A DNA stretch of 64,000 nt from Glebionis coronaria (Eukaryota > Streptophyta > Magnoliopsida > Asterales > Asteraceae): NCBI GenBank assembly GCA_025667525.1, contig CM046877.1:262791706-262855705 (forward strand), written 5' to 3'. How positions within the stretch are numbered: position 1 is the first letter of the stretch; each line of letters begins with the position of its first letter. The notes beneath the pieces were generated by a model, which was given only the letters and a program-made list of their open reading frames with translations, made no database searches and was not told where the DNA came from. Shown in pieces: positions 1 through 11,807 of the stretch. A program made the position numbers and the translations under genes.

Positions 1-11
1 CCCATTAAGGT

Positions 12-2777
12 ATGCACTTTCTCATAACTCCTCTTGTCCATATCACACACATTAAACAGTTTTGGAACACTGTTACTTCCTCAACAGTTAATGGAGTGAT
101 AACATTGACTGCTACTGTCCATGTGGTTCCATGGGTGGTTACTGAAGCTTTGGTTCGCCAAGCTTTGCATCTTAATGATGCTGATGGTATAACCAGGCTT
201 CCCCTTGCAGAGCTAGAGCAAGGACTCAAAGCTTTGGGTTATCCTTTGCCTCCAGAAGGCCATTTAAATAAATATACTAAACAACAGTTTCCCCCAGCTT
301 GGAAGTACCTTATACATGTCATTCTTCAATGTTTGAGTCCCAAATGCTCCTCACACAATGAAATCAACCGTTCAATTGGGAGTGCCATTGTGTGTATTGC
401 AACTGGGCAAAATTATAATTTTTCAAAAATGATTTTTGATGGCATGTGTCATAATAAGGGTAACAAGATGACTCTTGCTTACCCTAGGTTTTTACAAATG
501 GTTTTTGACTTGCAAGGATATTGCACAATGGATCATGATAATTTTTATACTATCCCTGTGCAAAAGAAAACAGTTTTTGGGAATATGAACACCCCACCAT
601 ACAGAGACCTACCTCTCACCCCAGCCATGCTTGCTGTCATTAAGGCAGCAGCAAACCCACAACCTCAACCAGACCCATTGCCTGAACAACCTCCATCCCC
701 CCAACATATGGATTTAGATCCTCAACCATCCGGCGCTGACACTCAGAGTGTGGGCGCTGACACGACCAATCTAGACGTTGACACCACTTTACCACAAACC
801 CAAACACCCCCTTACAAACAAACAGAACCTCCATCCATTTCCTCCTCTCCACCACCAGACTATAGGTTGGAAAAACACCAAAGGACTGCTAGATTGTTAT
901 CCTTTGGTGGTCCTAGCCATGTAGTAGAGAGAACCACCACCATAAGTGTGGTTGGTGACATGGGTGGGGCTGGGACTATTAGTTCTAGCTTAGATGCAGG
1001 CCAAGACAGTCCTAACATCATTAAGACCCCATCCATGCCCCATGAATCTACTTTGGGAGGTCAAATTCCCATTCTAGAGGAGGGCAGATTGTAACCTTAT
1101 ACTCTTTTGAAATTGACGACGATTTGCATTAGGTTGCAAAAGCAAAATGCAGACCTTGTACAGATTGTTAATGGTCAGGGTCTTGAACTCAAGCAATTGA
1201 GGGAGAGATTAGTTGTTTTAGAGACTGCTCAAGCTAGGAGGAGGCAAGCAAGAGTCCTTTAATCAGGGGAGGATTCTTACAAAGGGGACGAAGATGCACC
1301 AACAGAGCCTTTCAACGTGAGTGACAAGGGCTCACGGGATGAAGAAGGTGGTTCTTTTGGTACTAAACAGGTGGAAACTGCTGAAGCATTGACTAGCTTG
1401 AAGGAGAAGCCTGTTATTGATGTCTCCTTGATCACTCCAAAGAAGCTATCATTTGTGGAGATGATGGAACAGGTTTCAAAGTCAGCCGTTGATGTTCATA
1501 ATTTGAGCGCTGACAAGAGTAAAGAAGGCGTTGACAGACCTACATGTATGATTGGTGTATCCCAACCACCAGTTATAATTAGGGATGTTACAACACAGGT
1601 ACCAACAACTACTTTACCAACCATTGGTGCAAAAGACAAGGGTAAAGCAGTTTTGGTGGAAGTTGAGGTGCCAAAGAAGAATGCAGCCCAGATACAATTT
1701 GATCAAGCTTTGGTTACACAACTACAAGAGCAAGACTGGGCTACCACAAAGAAACAAAAAGATGGTAGTGATGATGATGATGAGAGCTTTGGATCCAGTG
1801 TGATGATAATAGAGGATCCAGAAAGGTTAGAGTATGGTGAGGATGAGGTAGCCAAGGAGAGGCTAAGAGAGTTAAAGGGCAAAGTGGATTTGGATATGCC
1901 TGAAGTGAGAGAGATGTACTTTGCATGGGAGAACAAGACTATAGAGCATCCAGAGATGTCCATCACTGGACAAATATGCGTATTGGAGATCTTGTTGAGA
2001 GTACAGGAAGACTACAAAGTGATTTTGAAGCACAAGGCCAGTAAAGTGCTTTCTGAACTCAAAAGAGATAGGAGAGAGTTGTACTACATGTTGCTCAGGT
2101 GTCATCAAGGTGGATGGACCTTTTATAGGTTGAGAAGACTCTCTTTTCCAGAATTGTAACATCATGCCTATCCAATTTGGGAAAGAATTTGTGAGGAAAA
2201 TACCATCAGGCTTCTCTCAGATGAAAGGAGAAAAGAGATTGAAGAAAATTTGCAGATTCAGAAGGCTTCAATTGCACCAAGACCAGTGAAGAAGGGAGTT
2301 CCTATTGAGTTCCCAACTTTTGATCAGTTCAGTCCTAGTGAAGCAGTAATCAGAAAAGGCATTAAGCTTTCACCATTAGAGGCTTCACATGTTGTAGAAG
2401 TATTACCCTTGGACTTAAGAAACCCAATAGTTCACTATGAAGAAGATGCAAGTGGGTTTTGGATGGTCACCAGATATGGCAAGAAGATACATACTTTTAC
2501 TTCTTTAATCTCATTGTTTGCAAGCCTGGATAGAGAAGACTTGGTAGATCTTTGGACATTGATGAAGGCGAAGTATGAGGCTGAAGCATCTACTTCAGTC
2601 ACGGGAATTAGGATCTGGACATCCTTCAAAAGGATGATTGAACCAGATGAAGCAGATCCAATATGGTTGGATCTGGATGATATCAGTGGGCTACAATGGT
2701 GTCTACATTCAGCAGCTGGTGTTTACCATTTGAGCACTACAAAGTTTTCAGAATATCTTCTTGTGGATGTTGAATAT
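12..2777 (+). pseudogene. Copia accessory ORF (longin-like annotated family), 5' portion, broken
   Basis: One reading frame runs from before position 12 to 2777, with in-frame stops at 6-8, 1092-1094, 1260-1262 and 2157-2159. The first segment (THIKQFW, ALHLNDADGI, PPAWKYLIHVILQCLSPK, YNFSKMIFDGM) matches a protein family found downstream of pol in composite copia elements, often auto-annotated as 'synaptobrevin, longin-like domain protein'. The middle is proline/threonine-rich, then comes a helical lysine/glutamate-rich segment (around 1850-2060), then a conserved C-terminal module (2250-2777). Its function is unknown; the longin label is only an annotation habit and I do not endorse a trafficking role. 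Translation stops at 2778 because the LTR of element A begins there and supplies a TAA. The true start is upstream, so residue 12 (ATG) is only the first Met after a stop. Confidence 0.75.
2773..2777. repeat. Target site duplication, left copy (aatat)
   Basis: The five bases before element A (aatat) recur at 11803-11807 directly after it. This fixes the ends of A at 2778 and 11802. Confidence 0.8.
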
Positions 2778-4565
2778 TAATGTATGGATTTTGCTAAGTT
2801 CAATTGTTGTTCTCGGTATCTTAACGAATTGATCTAGGTTCTCTATGTGACTCAGTTGTTCTTGGTGAGACAAATCTTTTTGGTTGTTTTTAAATAAAAG
2901 TGCAAAACTTTAAAGTAAAAGTGCAATTAAAGTAAATCTAAGTCTAATTAAAAATAATGGGCAAGTATTTAAAACGTGACTGAAGTTAAAGGGCACTAAA
3001 AGTGAATGACGCAAACTTAAATCTAACTAAAGCAATCTTAAAATGCAACTAAAACTTAAACTAAGGCAAGTCTAAAAATAAAGCTAAGGCAAATTTAAGG
3101 TGCAACTAAATAAAAGGCGGGAAAAATAAAGCTTGAAAATAAAAGACAGAACTTAAAAAGAAAAACTAAAAAGAACCTTACAGAACCCTTGATTCGGAAG
3201 TTCAAAACTTCCGAATGAACTGGCTTGATCCGGAACTTAGACCTTGATTCGGAACTTTTAAGTTCCGAATGAACAAAAAGATGTTGATCCGGAACTTCTT
3301 CCGAATGAAACACTCTTGACTCGGAACTTGGTTCGGAAGATCTGGCTAATTCGGAACTTGTCCTTCGTCCGGAACTTTCGAGTTGATCCGGAACTTTTGA
3401 GTTCCGAATGAATCTTCTTGATCCGGAACTTTTTGAGTTCCGAATGAAGTCTATTGATCCGGAACTTTTTGAGTTCCGAATGAACAATGCTGACTCGGAA
3501 GTTTTTGCTGATCCGGAACTCTTCCGGATGAAGCCCTTGATCCTGAACTTTGAAGTTCCGAATGAAAGAACTCCCTCCCTCTTGGTTCGGAAGTTTCCTG
3601 GGAATGATCAAACACATAAACAAACGCCCCGAAGAACAAGGGATAACAGAAACAAGAATATAACACAGATTTAACCAAAATCAAGCAAACGATTAAGCTA
3701 AACTAATAACAAATCAATAGTTAAACATAAACAAACAATTTAAAACAACAAAACAAACAAATTTATCCACAATAATCAAAAACCCACTTAATCAAAATAA
3801 GAACATGAACATGAACACAAACATAAACATAGAAATCAAAGATCAAGAAAGGTGGATAGGAGATTAACAAGATAAAATAAAGATTGACAAGAATTAAATG
3901 GAAACTTACTTGAAATTAAAGGAATTTAATGTGCAAGACAAGGTAATTAAATTGACAAGTATTTAAATGACATGAATTAAAGGTGCAAGGTAAGTAAATG
4001 GTGGAAGACTAATTGTCACACTTAGCCAACAAGAAAAATGATTATCTAGTCCTAACTATATATAGGGGAGGATTAGGAAGCTTCCTCCCCTCCTTCATTT
4101 CTTCTTAATTGCGAAATTAAGTCCTTCCTTCTTTTAATCTTCATTAATTACACCATTAGTCCTTTATTCTTTTAATCTTCTTTGAACTTGGACTTTAATG
4201 ACTTTTGGCTCGGGATTTCTTTGACTCGTCTTTAAATTCTTCAATAAATTAGACTTGAGTTCTTCGGCTTTTGATAAACTTCCGTCTTTTGACTTTTTCT
4301 TCGATAAATCTTCAGAATTGGTCTTGGACTTCCGTTCTTTCTGCACTCTTGACTTCTTGACTTCGTCTTTCATCTTTTTCTTCAATAAAAGTCCGTAAAT
4401 GCCCGTGAATTCCCGTGTTTTCTCCACTTTTCACCTTTTCGTCCTAAATCACAACAAAAACACAAACCACGCATAATTCCGACATAAAAGACATAAAATA
4501 CACGTTTTGGTCCGGTTATTATTGTAATTAAGTGGTAGAAAGGATGGGTGTTTACACACCTATCA
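2778..4565 (-). repeat. Element A 3' LTR
   Basis: A direct repeat of 10024-11802. On the - strand it starts TGATAGGTGTG and, taking the target duplication as the boundary, ends CATTA rather than CA. It contains the CGGAA/TTCCG hairpin array (3191-3593) and a TATATATAG box near 4057-4066 on the - strand. Confidence 0.85.
3191..3593. repeat. CGGAA/TTCCG hairpin array in the A 3' LTR
   Basis: About 22 CGGAA or TTCCG motifs occur in about 400 bases, many paired as inverted repeats. Examples are TTCGGAAGTT-caa-AACTTCCGAA at 3193-3215 and several CGGAACT-n5-AGTTCCG units near 3430-3480. Short apparent ORFs across it are by-products of the repeat. Confidence 0.9.
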
Positions 4566-4580
4566 AATCCCCTACACTTG
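4566..4580 (-). other. Polypurine tract of element A
   Basis: On the - strand a TGTAGGGGATT tract abuts the LTR start (TGATAGG). This is the expected plus-strand primer next to the 3' LTR. Confidence 0.7.
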
Positions 4581-6851
4581 ACCATTGCAATGTCCTCATG
4601 CAATGCATTAGTTACAACGCAAGTTTACATTTTCATCACAATCAATCCACGTTGGCCTTTATTAAAGAGATAGATACTACAAACATTCAAAGTAAAGAAA
4701 TCAAAAGCATACCTTGGGTTTTGGAAATGTCATGAATAATCATCATCCTCAAGTTTTCACTTTCTCCAAACCAAGCTTAAAAACGAGATCATTGTTATTA
4801 TAAGTTAGTAAACTATCACGAACTCATGTGGGCCAATTATTCACTTAGACTCCCTTATTCCTAGGTGTATCTCTTATATTTTAGTATTGTCTTGAATGAT
4901 CACGAGGATACATTGTTTGACTTATTTCGATAGTTTATTAGGCCGAAAATAAAGTGAACGATTTAATCAATAGTTAGCTAAAGGACAAAATCTTTTAAAA
5001 CTGCTTCTCGGGACCTCATAAAGTTCATATCTTGGCATAACTCGCTTCGCGATTTGAGACCTTTCTCGGACCGATATTTGGCAGCGACTTCATACTTTAA
5101 ACCTTGAGAGACGTTCATGAAATTATGGTCTTCTCTTCATATAGAAATTTCTTCACTTGAAGTTTTGAGAGATTCATACTTGGACCACGACTTCTTCATT
5201 TTTCTCCAATCTTTATTTTGGACTTTGATATACAACGATCCGCCTCCTTTTATGACTTGGATCTATTTATCCTCATACCTTGTTAGGGTCTTTTCGGATA
5301 CACTTTTCCATGACTTTTGTGGAGTATTTGCTTTTCGTCGTGTGTCTCGATCCTTCATATTGATTTTCGATAAATGATTCTTCACATCACTTTTGGATAT
5401 TTAGCAACAAAATATAGCCCTCATGCCTTGTTAGGGCCTTTTCGGACTCGCCAATCTTCGCATCCCGCTTCAATAAGTTATGCCTTGGCTATGAACTCAA
5501 ATCCATACCGAGCAACTTTTAAACGATCTTGGGCTAGAAGCTAAGTAACTTTTCAAATCGTACAACCTTATTTATTAGCAGATAAATTTATTAGCAAGCG
5601 ATGGGAGAATAGGCTTATAATTAACTCACATAAATTCAAGAAAGAATACCAAACTTATAATTGACTCTATCATCTCTCGTTCTCCACAGTTTAAAGTCTC
5701 AAGTAATGAGACTCGTGGATGCTTAGCCTATTAAATCAAAGTTTTGGGTTTTCGAGTCGCCTATAGGATCTTGCAAATTCTTAGACTTTTTCAAGTTTAG
5801 AATTCGCGTTTTAAAGTTCCCTTGATAAACGACTCTCTAGGATCAATTATAGGAACTTGCGAAAAGTTCTTGTTCTTAACCCGTGAGAGTTAAGACTTTC
5901 GCGTTTTATAGCTCCCTATATAATAGCCTAGCAAAACTTGACTTAAACACGTTAAGGATACTAGCTAGAGTAACTTAGATAAGTAAACTCGGGTTGAGTC
6001 AAAAGATTCACAACGTTTGAAAATTAAAACCACTTTATTACACATTTATTCTAATAAGGCAAGAAAATAACTATATAAAAGGAAAAACTAATAGGCCAAA
6101 ATAGATCAAAAATTTTGAAAAATGTCGAAAAATTGATTTTCCGGTTAAAATGACGACAAATACAAGGAGAAGACCACTTAACTTCGATAGAAGTCCCCCC
6201 TACACTTAAGATAAACATTGTCCTCAATGTTTAAGCATGTGGAGTAAACTCCCCTACAATTAGGACATTGTGCACTTTGTTTAAATCTCGCTAAGGAAAA
6301 GACAACTAAAGAGATTCCTATTTTAATATTGAGAAAATATAAAATAGTGAATCGAAAAGAGTTTAGGATAGAACCGGGATAATGGAACACGGAATCACGG
6401 GTCGTCAAGAATCATCAAGAGTGGATCATTGAAGCTCGAATCCCTGATTAAGAAGTGAGGAGAGGAAAGCAAACCAACGGGTCTCCCCTACACTTATGAT
6501 AAAGAAAGCGAAAAGATAGATGCATGGGTTGCCTCCCAAGAAGCGCTTGATTTTTGTTAACCGAGTCATGAGCCTGACCCGACCTTGATCATCAACGGAA
6601 GAAGCATGAAACAAATCCACCAGGATCAAAGACACAGTTTTCGTCCATCAGATAGCACAAGCTTAAGACGAACAAGGCAAGCCAAAGAAGAGTAGGCAAG
6701 GTTCCCTTAAGCAGCGATGGAGCACGGTGGAAGCAATGTTGAAGTGGTGCAAGCGGATTTCCATAAGTTCCAAAGATTTTTCCTTTTATTTCATCAGGTG
6801 GATACTGAGATGCCTTAAAGACTTCAATACCGGGGTCGAACACCTTTTCCT
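4581..6851 (-). other. Element A 3' noncoding tail
   Basis: This 2.3-kb stretch has no convincing gene. It aligns by eye with the tail of element D (38509-40203) over most of its length, except that D lacks about 340 bases corresponding to roughly 5890-6233. It contains several copies of the polypurine-like AGTGTAGGGG motif (near 6196, 6250 and 6484), a perfect palindrome (6213-6232) and a block shared with B and D (6519-6578). A 91-codon frame at 6592-6867 has a hydrophobic stretch (LLWLALFVLSLCYLM) but starts with GTG and overlaps the gag-protease end. I do not call it a gene. Confidence 0.6.
6213..6232. repeat. Palindrome AAACATTG-n4-CAATGTTT in the A tail
   Basis: A perfect 8-bp inverted repeat with a 4-base loop. 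The same sequence is present in the tail of element B at 26853-26872. Confidence 0.85.
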
Positions 6852-9773
6852 TTAGGGAAAATAGCACTCAGGCTCAGCCGAGTGTGAAGAAGATCCGCGA
6901 AGAAGCACAACCTCGTCCTCAGAAGGGGGACAAAGAGGTGTTAAGTCATACGTGCTGCGGATTTCGGTGTCGACCGGTTTCTTCTCCTTAGAAAAAATGT
7001 GCTTCAAATCCAAAGTAGGATCAAGACGATAATCTTCAAAGTCATAAGGAGGAGCATCACTCTCATGAGGGAAGTAAGTGTTGACAAATTCAGAAAAGTC
7101 TTCCTCAAATGAGTAATCGTCCAAAGTAGGATCGAGTGATGGCGGAGGATCTTCATCATGTGAAGAATCGCTCGAAAGAGTATCAGCCTCATCGAAATCA
7201 TCATACGTGGGCAGCTCGGGATACTCAGAAGTACAATCAAAATCATCCGAATCTGAGCTAGAATCATCATCATAAGCATCAAAGACCGGTGGAGAATCAT
7301 AAATGGGAGAAGCTTCCAAAGTGGAGTGAGAATCATCCATATCATCTTGAAAGAGTGGATTATCATTGCAAGACTCGAATAGAGGATTGTTGTAGACGAC
7401 AAAATCATCGAGCACATTAATCATATTCACTGATTCTCGTCCATAGTATTTGCCTGTAAGCTTCCCCATTTTAAAAATTTGTGAATCATTCCCGACTCTT
7501 AAGATTAACTCACCTTCGGCAACATCCACTAAAGCACATCCGGTTCTCAAGAATGGCCAACCAAGTATTAAAGGAATACGAGGGTCCATTTCATAATCAA
7601 CTACGATAAAATCGACCGGGAAAGTAAATGCGCCAACTTTAATGAACACGTCTTCGGCTATACCAACAGGGTAAGCGAGAGTGCGATTTGCAAGTTCGAG
7701 AGTCATCTTCGTTGGAGTGAGGTCGGGTAATGATAGTGTTTTCCAAACACTCAAAGGCATAAGATTAATACTAGCCCCGAGATCAGCAAGGGCAGTAAAT
7801 TCTTCAGTTTTGTTGAACACGCAAGGCAACACAAAACGACCGGGATCTCCAAGCTTTTCCGGAAGTTCTCTAAGAAGAACTACAGAGCAGTTTTCATTTA
7901 AGCGTGTGTTGGCGAGTTCAATCAGCTTCTCCTTCTTGTTAAGCAATTCCTTAAATGCTTTAACAAATTTGGGCATGTGGACAAGTGCTTCAAGAAAACT
8001 AATGCGGAAGGACATTTGAGAAATCATCTTGATATAGTTTGTCACTTGAGAGTCCTCCTTTGTTAGATCGTTGGTCTTGCCTAAACGAGAAGGGTATGGG
8101 ATTTTGGGTTTATAGGTGGAAGGTGAAGGTGTAGTCGGTAAAGGTTGGGATGTTGAAGGGTCCTTCCGAGATACATCGTCATGACGAGGCGGAGACGGTA
8201 ATGGTGCACTAATACTAGGTGTAGGAGGAGTAAGGATACATGGTGGTGGAGGAGGTGTAGATGATGGGGGTGGGATTGGTGGTCCTACGATGGTTACTCC
8301 ACTACGAGTAGTAATAGCACTCACATTAGCTCGCGGATTGGTGACGGTGTTTGAAGGTAGAGAACTCGAAGAAGAAGGTTGAGCTGTGGGTAAGAAACTA
8401 GCCAATAGATTCTTTAATTCATTCGTTTGAGTGCTGAAGGAGGACTGAATATTATCGCGAACCTCGGATCTAATCACATTTCCTTGCTTCGTGATATCTC
8501 CTTTCAAATTGATTATTTGGCTCTGCAGATTCTTGATTTGCTCACCTTGAGTTCTCATAATGGCTTCAACATCGGAGTTAATGGGTGGGTTTTGTTGGGC
8601 GGGTGGGTTATAAGGATTAGAAGCTCTTGGTGGGATTTGGTTGCTTCTATTGTAGTTGTTGGCGGGGTTTTGGTTTTGAGGAGAAAAACCGGGTGAAAGG
8701 TAGTTGTTGGATCGGTAGCTCAGCAAATTTCTATCCCCTTGAGGTCGAGCTTGGTAATTTTCCGGTGAATAATTACCATAAGCTGCATACACATTTTCCG
8801 GATTTCCTTGTGTAGAAGGACAATCGGTGTATGAGTGAGGACCGCCGCATGTTTCACAAGGATTAGCAACCGCTTTAACTTGTTGTTGTTGTTGGTTTGA
8901 AGCGAGAAGCGTAATACTTTTGCTCATTTCAGTCATCATACGGGTGAGTTCGGTCATCTCTGGGTTTGCTGAAGTAGAAGAAAAATTGACTCTCGGGTTG
9001 TTCCTTGAAGAAGCAGAGGAATCTCAGTTTTTGTGGTGAGTAGTCATGTTCTCAATAAGCTCTCTACACTCCTCGGGTCTCCTTTTCATGAATGTGCCAC
9101 CGGCGGCTGCATTAATCGTATTACGATCTCGAAAAGTCAAACTGTTGTAGAAAGTATCGATTAAGGTCACAAGGAGCATGTTGTGGTTTGGACATCTATC
9201 GATCAAGACATTATATCTCTCCCAAGCATCAAAAAGAGATTCATCAGGGTCTTGCATGAAACCGCTGATTTGATTGCGAAGGCTCGTGACCATGGATGGT
9301 GGAAAGTAGCGCGATGAAAAGCGTTGAGTCATGTCATCCCAAGTGTGAATAGAATTCTTCGGGAGACGATCAAACCATTTCTCGGCATGATGTAATAACG
9401 TATGTGGAAAGTGTTGTAGGCGAAGTTCATCCATTGTGGCACCGGCCAACTTCATGCTTTGGGTGATTGTAATGAACTTGTCGAGGTGTTTGTTGGCATC
9501 ATCATCAGGCAATCCACGGAATGGGTTTGTTTGTACTTGCTGAATCATGTGGTGCTTCAACGAAAACTCAGGAGTGTTGATTTGCATCGGCGCAATCGGT
9601 CCTCCTCGTCCAAACATGGTAGGTTGACAAAGTTCCTCCATGGTCCGAAGATCGGGCTGTGGAAGAACATTGTTGTTATTATTAGGGTGCGGTGGATTAT
9701 TGTTATTGACACCTGACATACTTAAATCTTCTTGAGTCTCGGGCTCTTGATAAGTAGAAGATCTAGTACGCAT
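6852..9773 (-). pseudogene. gag: Athila gag-protease polyprotein of element A
   Basis: One frame runs from ATG at 9773 (MRTRSST, the start used by the related D gag) to the stop at 6852. A single internal TGA at 9024-9026, probably a former TGG, breaks it after about 250 codons. The first part is a retrotransposon capsid region (FPHTLLHHAEKWFDRLP, DDMTQRFSSRYFPP). A zinc knuckle CETCGGPHSYTDC follows near 8822-8860, then a proline-rich linker. The aspartic protease core has ADLGAS near 7771-7788 and an ILGWPFL motif. After protease, where RT should begin, there is instead a strongly acidic serine/aspartate-rich tail of about 160 residues (about 6860-7410), ending CYFP. No pol remains. The product would be a Gag-protease precursor for particle formation. 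Confidence 0.85.
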
Positions 9774-9838
9774 ACACCTGAAAATGCAAAAGAAAAAGAA
9801 ACCAAACACAAAGACAATATATATACACAATAAAGATA

Positions 9839-10002
9839 AAATCTTTTTGTATTTTTGAAATTTTTAATTTTTATGTATTTTTTTCAATTTTTTAATTTTT
9901 ATGATTTTTTGAATTTTTTATGCAAGAAAAATAACGCTCACAAGTGAACGGATCCCAAAAAGCAACGCGTCTCTCACAGAAAACCGTTAATCTTTACGAA
10001 AA
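9839..10002 (-). other. Element A untranslated leader
   Basis: A low-complexity A/T-rich stretch lies between gag and the primer-binding site. No gene is seen. The last 60 bases before the primer-binding site are nearly identical to those in element D. Confidence 0.6.
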
Positions 10003-10020
10003 GAGCCGGCAGCGGCGCCA
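10003..10020 (-). other. Primer-binding site of element A (tRNA-Asp type)
   Basis: On the - strand TGGCGCCGCTGCCGG follows the 5' LTR after a 3-base spacer. It matches the complement of the plant tRNA-Asp 3' end with one mismatch, as usual for Athila. Confidence 0.8.
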
Positions 10021-10436
10021 TTTTAATGTATGGATTTTGCTAAGTTCAATTGTTGTTCTCGGTATCTTAACGAATTGATCTAGGTTCTCTATGTGACTCA
10101 GTTGTTCTTGGCGAGACAAATCTTTTTGGTTGTTTTTAAATAAAAGTGCAAAACTTTAAAGTAAAAGTGCAATTAAAGTAAATCTAAGTCTAATTAAAAA
10201 TAATGGGCAAGTATTTAAAACGTGACTGAAGTTAAAGGGCACTAAAAGTGAATGACGCAAACTTAAATCTAACTAAAGCAATCTTAAAATGCAACTAAAA
10301 CTTAAACTAAGGCATGTCTAAAAATAAAGCTAAGGCAAATTTAAGGTGCAACTAAATAAAAGGCGGGAAAAATAAAACTTGAAAATAAAAGACAGAACTT
10401 AAAAAGAAAAACTAAAAAGAACCTTACAGAACCCTT

Positions 10437-10854
10437 GATTCGGAAGTTCAAAACTTCCGAATGAACTGGCTTGATCCGGAACTTAGACCTTGATTCGGAA
10501 CTTTAAGGTTCCGAATGAACAAAAAGATGTTGATCCGGAACTTCTTCCGAATGAAACACTCTTGACTCGGAACTTATTGACCCGGAACTTGGTTCGGAAG
10601 ATCTGGCTGATTCGGAACTTGTCCTTCGTCCGGAACTTTCGAGTTGATCCGGAACTTTTGAGTTCCGAATGAATCTTCTTGATCCGGAACTTTTTGAGTT
10701 CCGAATGAAGTCTATTGATCCGGAACTTTTTGAGTTCCGAATGAACAATGCTGACTCGGAAGTTTTTGCTGATCCGGAACTCTTCCGGATGAAGCCCTTG
10801 ATCCTGAACTTTGAAGTTCCGAATGAAAGAACTCCCTCCCTCTTGGTTCGGAAG
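10437..10854. repeat. CGGAA/TTCCG hairpin array in the A 5' LTR
   Basis: The same array as 3191-3593, with one extra unit (about 17 bases near 10575). It lies downstream of the predicted transcription start, inside the predicted leader intron. Confidence 0.9.
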
Positions 10855-11294
10855 TTTCCTGGGAATGATCAAACACAGAAACAAACGCCCCGAAGAACAA
10901 GGGATAACAGAAACAAGAATATAACACAGATTTAACCAAAATCAAGCAAACGATTAAGCTAAACTAATAACAAATCAACAGTTAAACATAAACAAACAAA
11001 TTTATCCACAATAATAAAAAACCCACTTAATCAAAATAAGAACATGAACATGAACACAAACATAAACATAGAAATCAAAGATCAAGAAAGGTGGATAGGA
11101 GATTAACAAGATAAAATAAAGATTGACAAGAATTAAATGGAAACTTACTTGAAATTAAAGGAATTTAATGTGCAAGACAAGGTAATTAAATTTACAAGTA
11201 TTTAAATGACATGAATTAAAGATGCAAGGTAAGTAAATGGTGGAAGACTAATTGTCACACTTAGCCAACAAGAAAAATGATTATCTAGTCCTAA

Positions 11295-11302
11295 CTATAT
11301 AG
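11295..11302 (-). promoter_or_regulatory. TATA box of the A 5' LTR
   Basis: CTATATAG on the - strand, upstream of the leader donor site. Transcription would start near 11265. The other LTR has a longer TATATATAG here. Confidence 0.55.
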
Positions 11303-11802
11303 GGGAGGATTAGGAAGTTTCCTCCCCTCCTTCATTTCTTCTTAATTGCGAGATTAAGTCCTTCCTTCTTTTAATCTTCATTAATTACACCATTAGTCCT
11401 TTATTCTTCTAATCTTCTTTGAACTTGGAGTTTAATGACTTTTGGCTCGGGATTTCTTTGACTCGTCTTTAAATTCTTCAATAAATTAGACTTGAGTTCT
11501 TCGGCTTTTGATAAACTTTCGTCTTTTGACTTTTTCTTCGATAAATCTTCAGAATTGGTCTTGGACTTCCGTTCTTTCTGCACTCTTGACTTCTTGACTT
11601 CGTCTTTCATCTTTTTCTTCAATAAAAGTCCGTAAATGCCAGTGAATTCCCGTGTTTTCTCCACTTTTCACCTTTTCGTCCTAAATCACAACAAAAACAC
11701 AAACCACGCATAATTCCGACATAAAAGACATAAAATACACATTTTGGTCCGGTTATTATTGTAATTAAGTGGTAGAAAGGATGGGTGTTTACACACCTAT
11801 CA

Positions 11803-11807
11803 AATAT
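11803..11807. repeat. Target site duplication, right copy (aatat)
   Basis: Matches 2773-2777. E's accessory reading frame resumes after it without a shift. Confidence 0.8.

Larger units (their letters stand above)
9778..11148 (-). other. Predicted leader intron of element A
   Basis: On the - strand a donor (CAA|GTAAGT) at 11148 lies about 150 bases downstream of the TATA box. An acceptor, TTTTGCATTTTCAG|G, ends at 9778, just four bases before the gag ATG (9773). The intron would remove the U5 region with the CGGAA array, the primer-binding site and the leader from the gag mRNA. The prediction is from splice-site sequence only. Confidence 0.5.
2778..11802 (-). mobile_element. Athila-type gypsy element A, pol-less
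   Basis: This 9.0-kb element on the - strand has two similar LTRs of about 1.78 kb, a tRNA-Asp-type primer-binding site next to the right LTR, a gag-protease ORF, a long 3' noncoding tail and a polypurine tract beside the left LTR. Reverse transcriptase, RNase H and integrase are absent between 6852 and 4566. The 3' tail and parts of the LTR are clearly related to element D, so A is probably a non-autonomous relative mobilised by a D-like element. The LTRs differ only at scattered positions plus small indels (about 16 extra bases near 3740 on the left, about 17 extra near 10575 on the right), so insertion was fairly recent. Confidence 0.85.
10024..11802 (-). repeat. Element A 5' LTR
   Basis: A direct repeat of 2778-4565. 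Being next to the primer-binding site it is the 5' LTR, so it drives transcription leftwards. Confidence 0.85.

Noticed and set aside
12..1094. Synaptobrevin/longin trafficking gene
   Set aside because: The label is an annotation artefact of the copia accessory family; the context is a retrotransposon 3' end.
1091..1132. A GT...AG intron that would skip the stop at 1092
   Set aside because: At 42 bases it is shorter than plant introns normally are; a nonsense mutation is the simpler reading.
3095..3684. Several overlapping ORFs of 77-130 codons on both strands
   Set aside because: They are translations of the CGGAA/TTCCG repeat array (recurring SELKKFRI, RNSKSSGS units) inside an LTR and recur in the other LTR at 10483-10945.
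6592..6867. 91-codon ORF with a hydrophobic segment after gag-protease in A, possible envelope-like gene
   Set aside because: Starts at GTG, overlaps the preceding ORF and lies partly in a conserved noncoding region; no envelope features.
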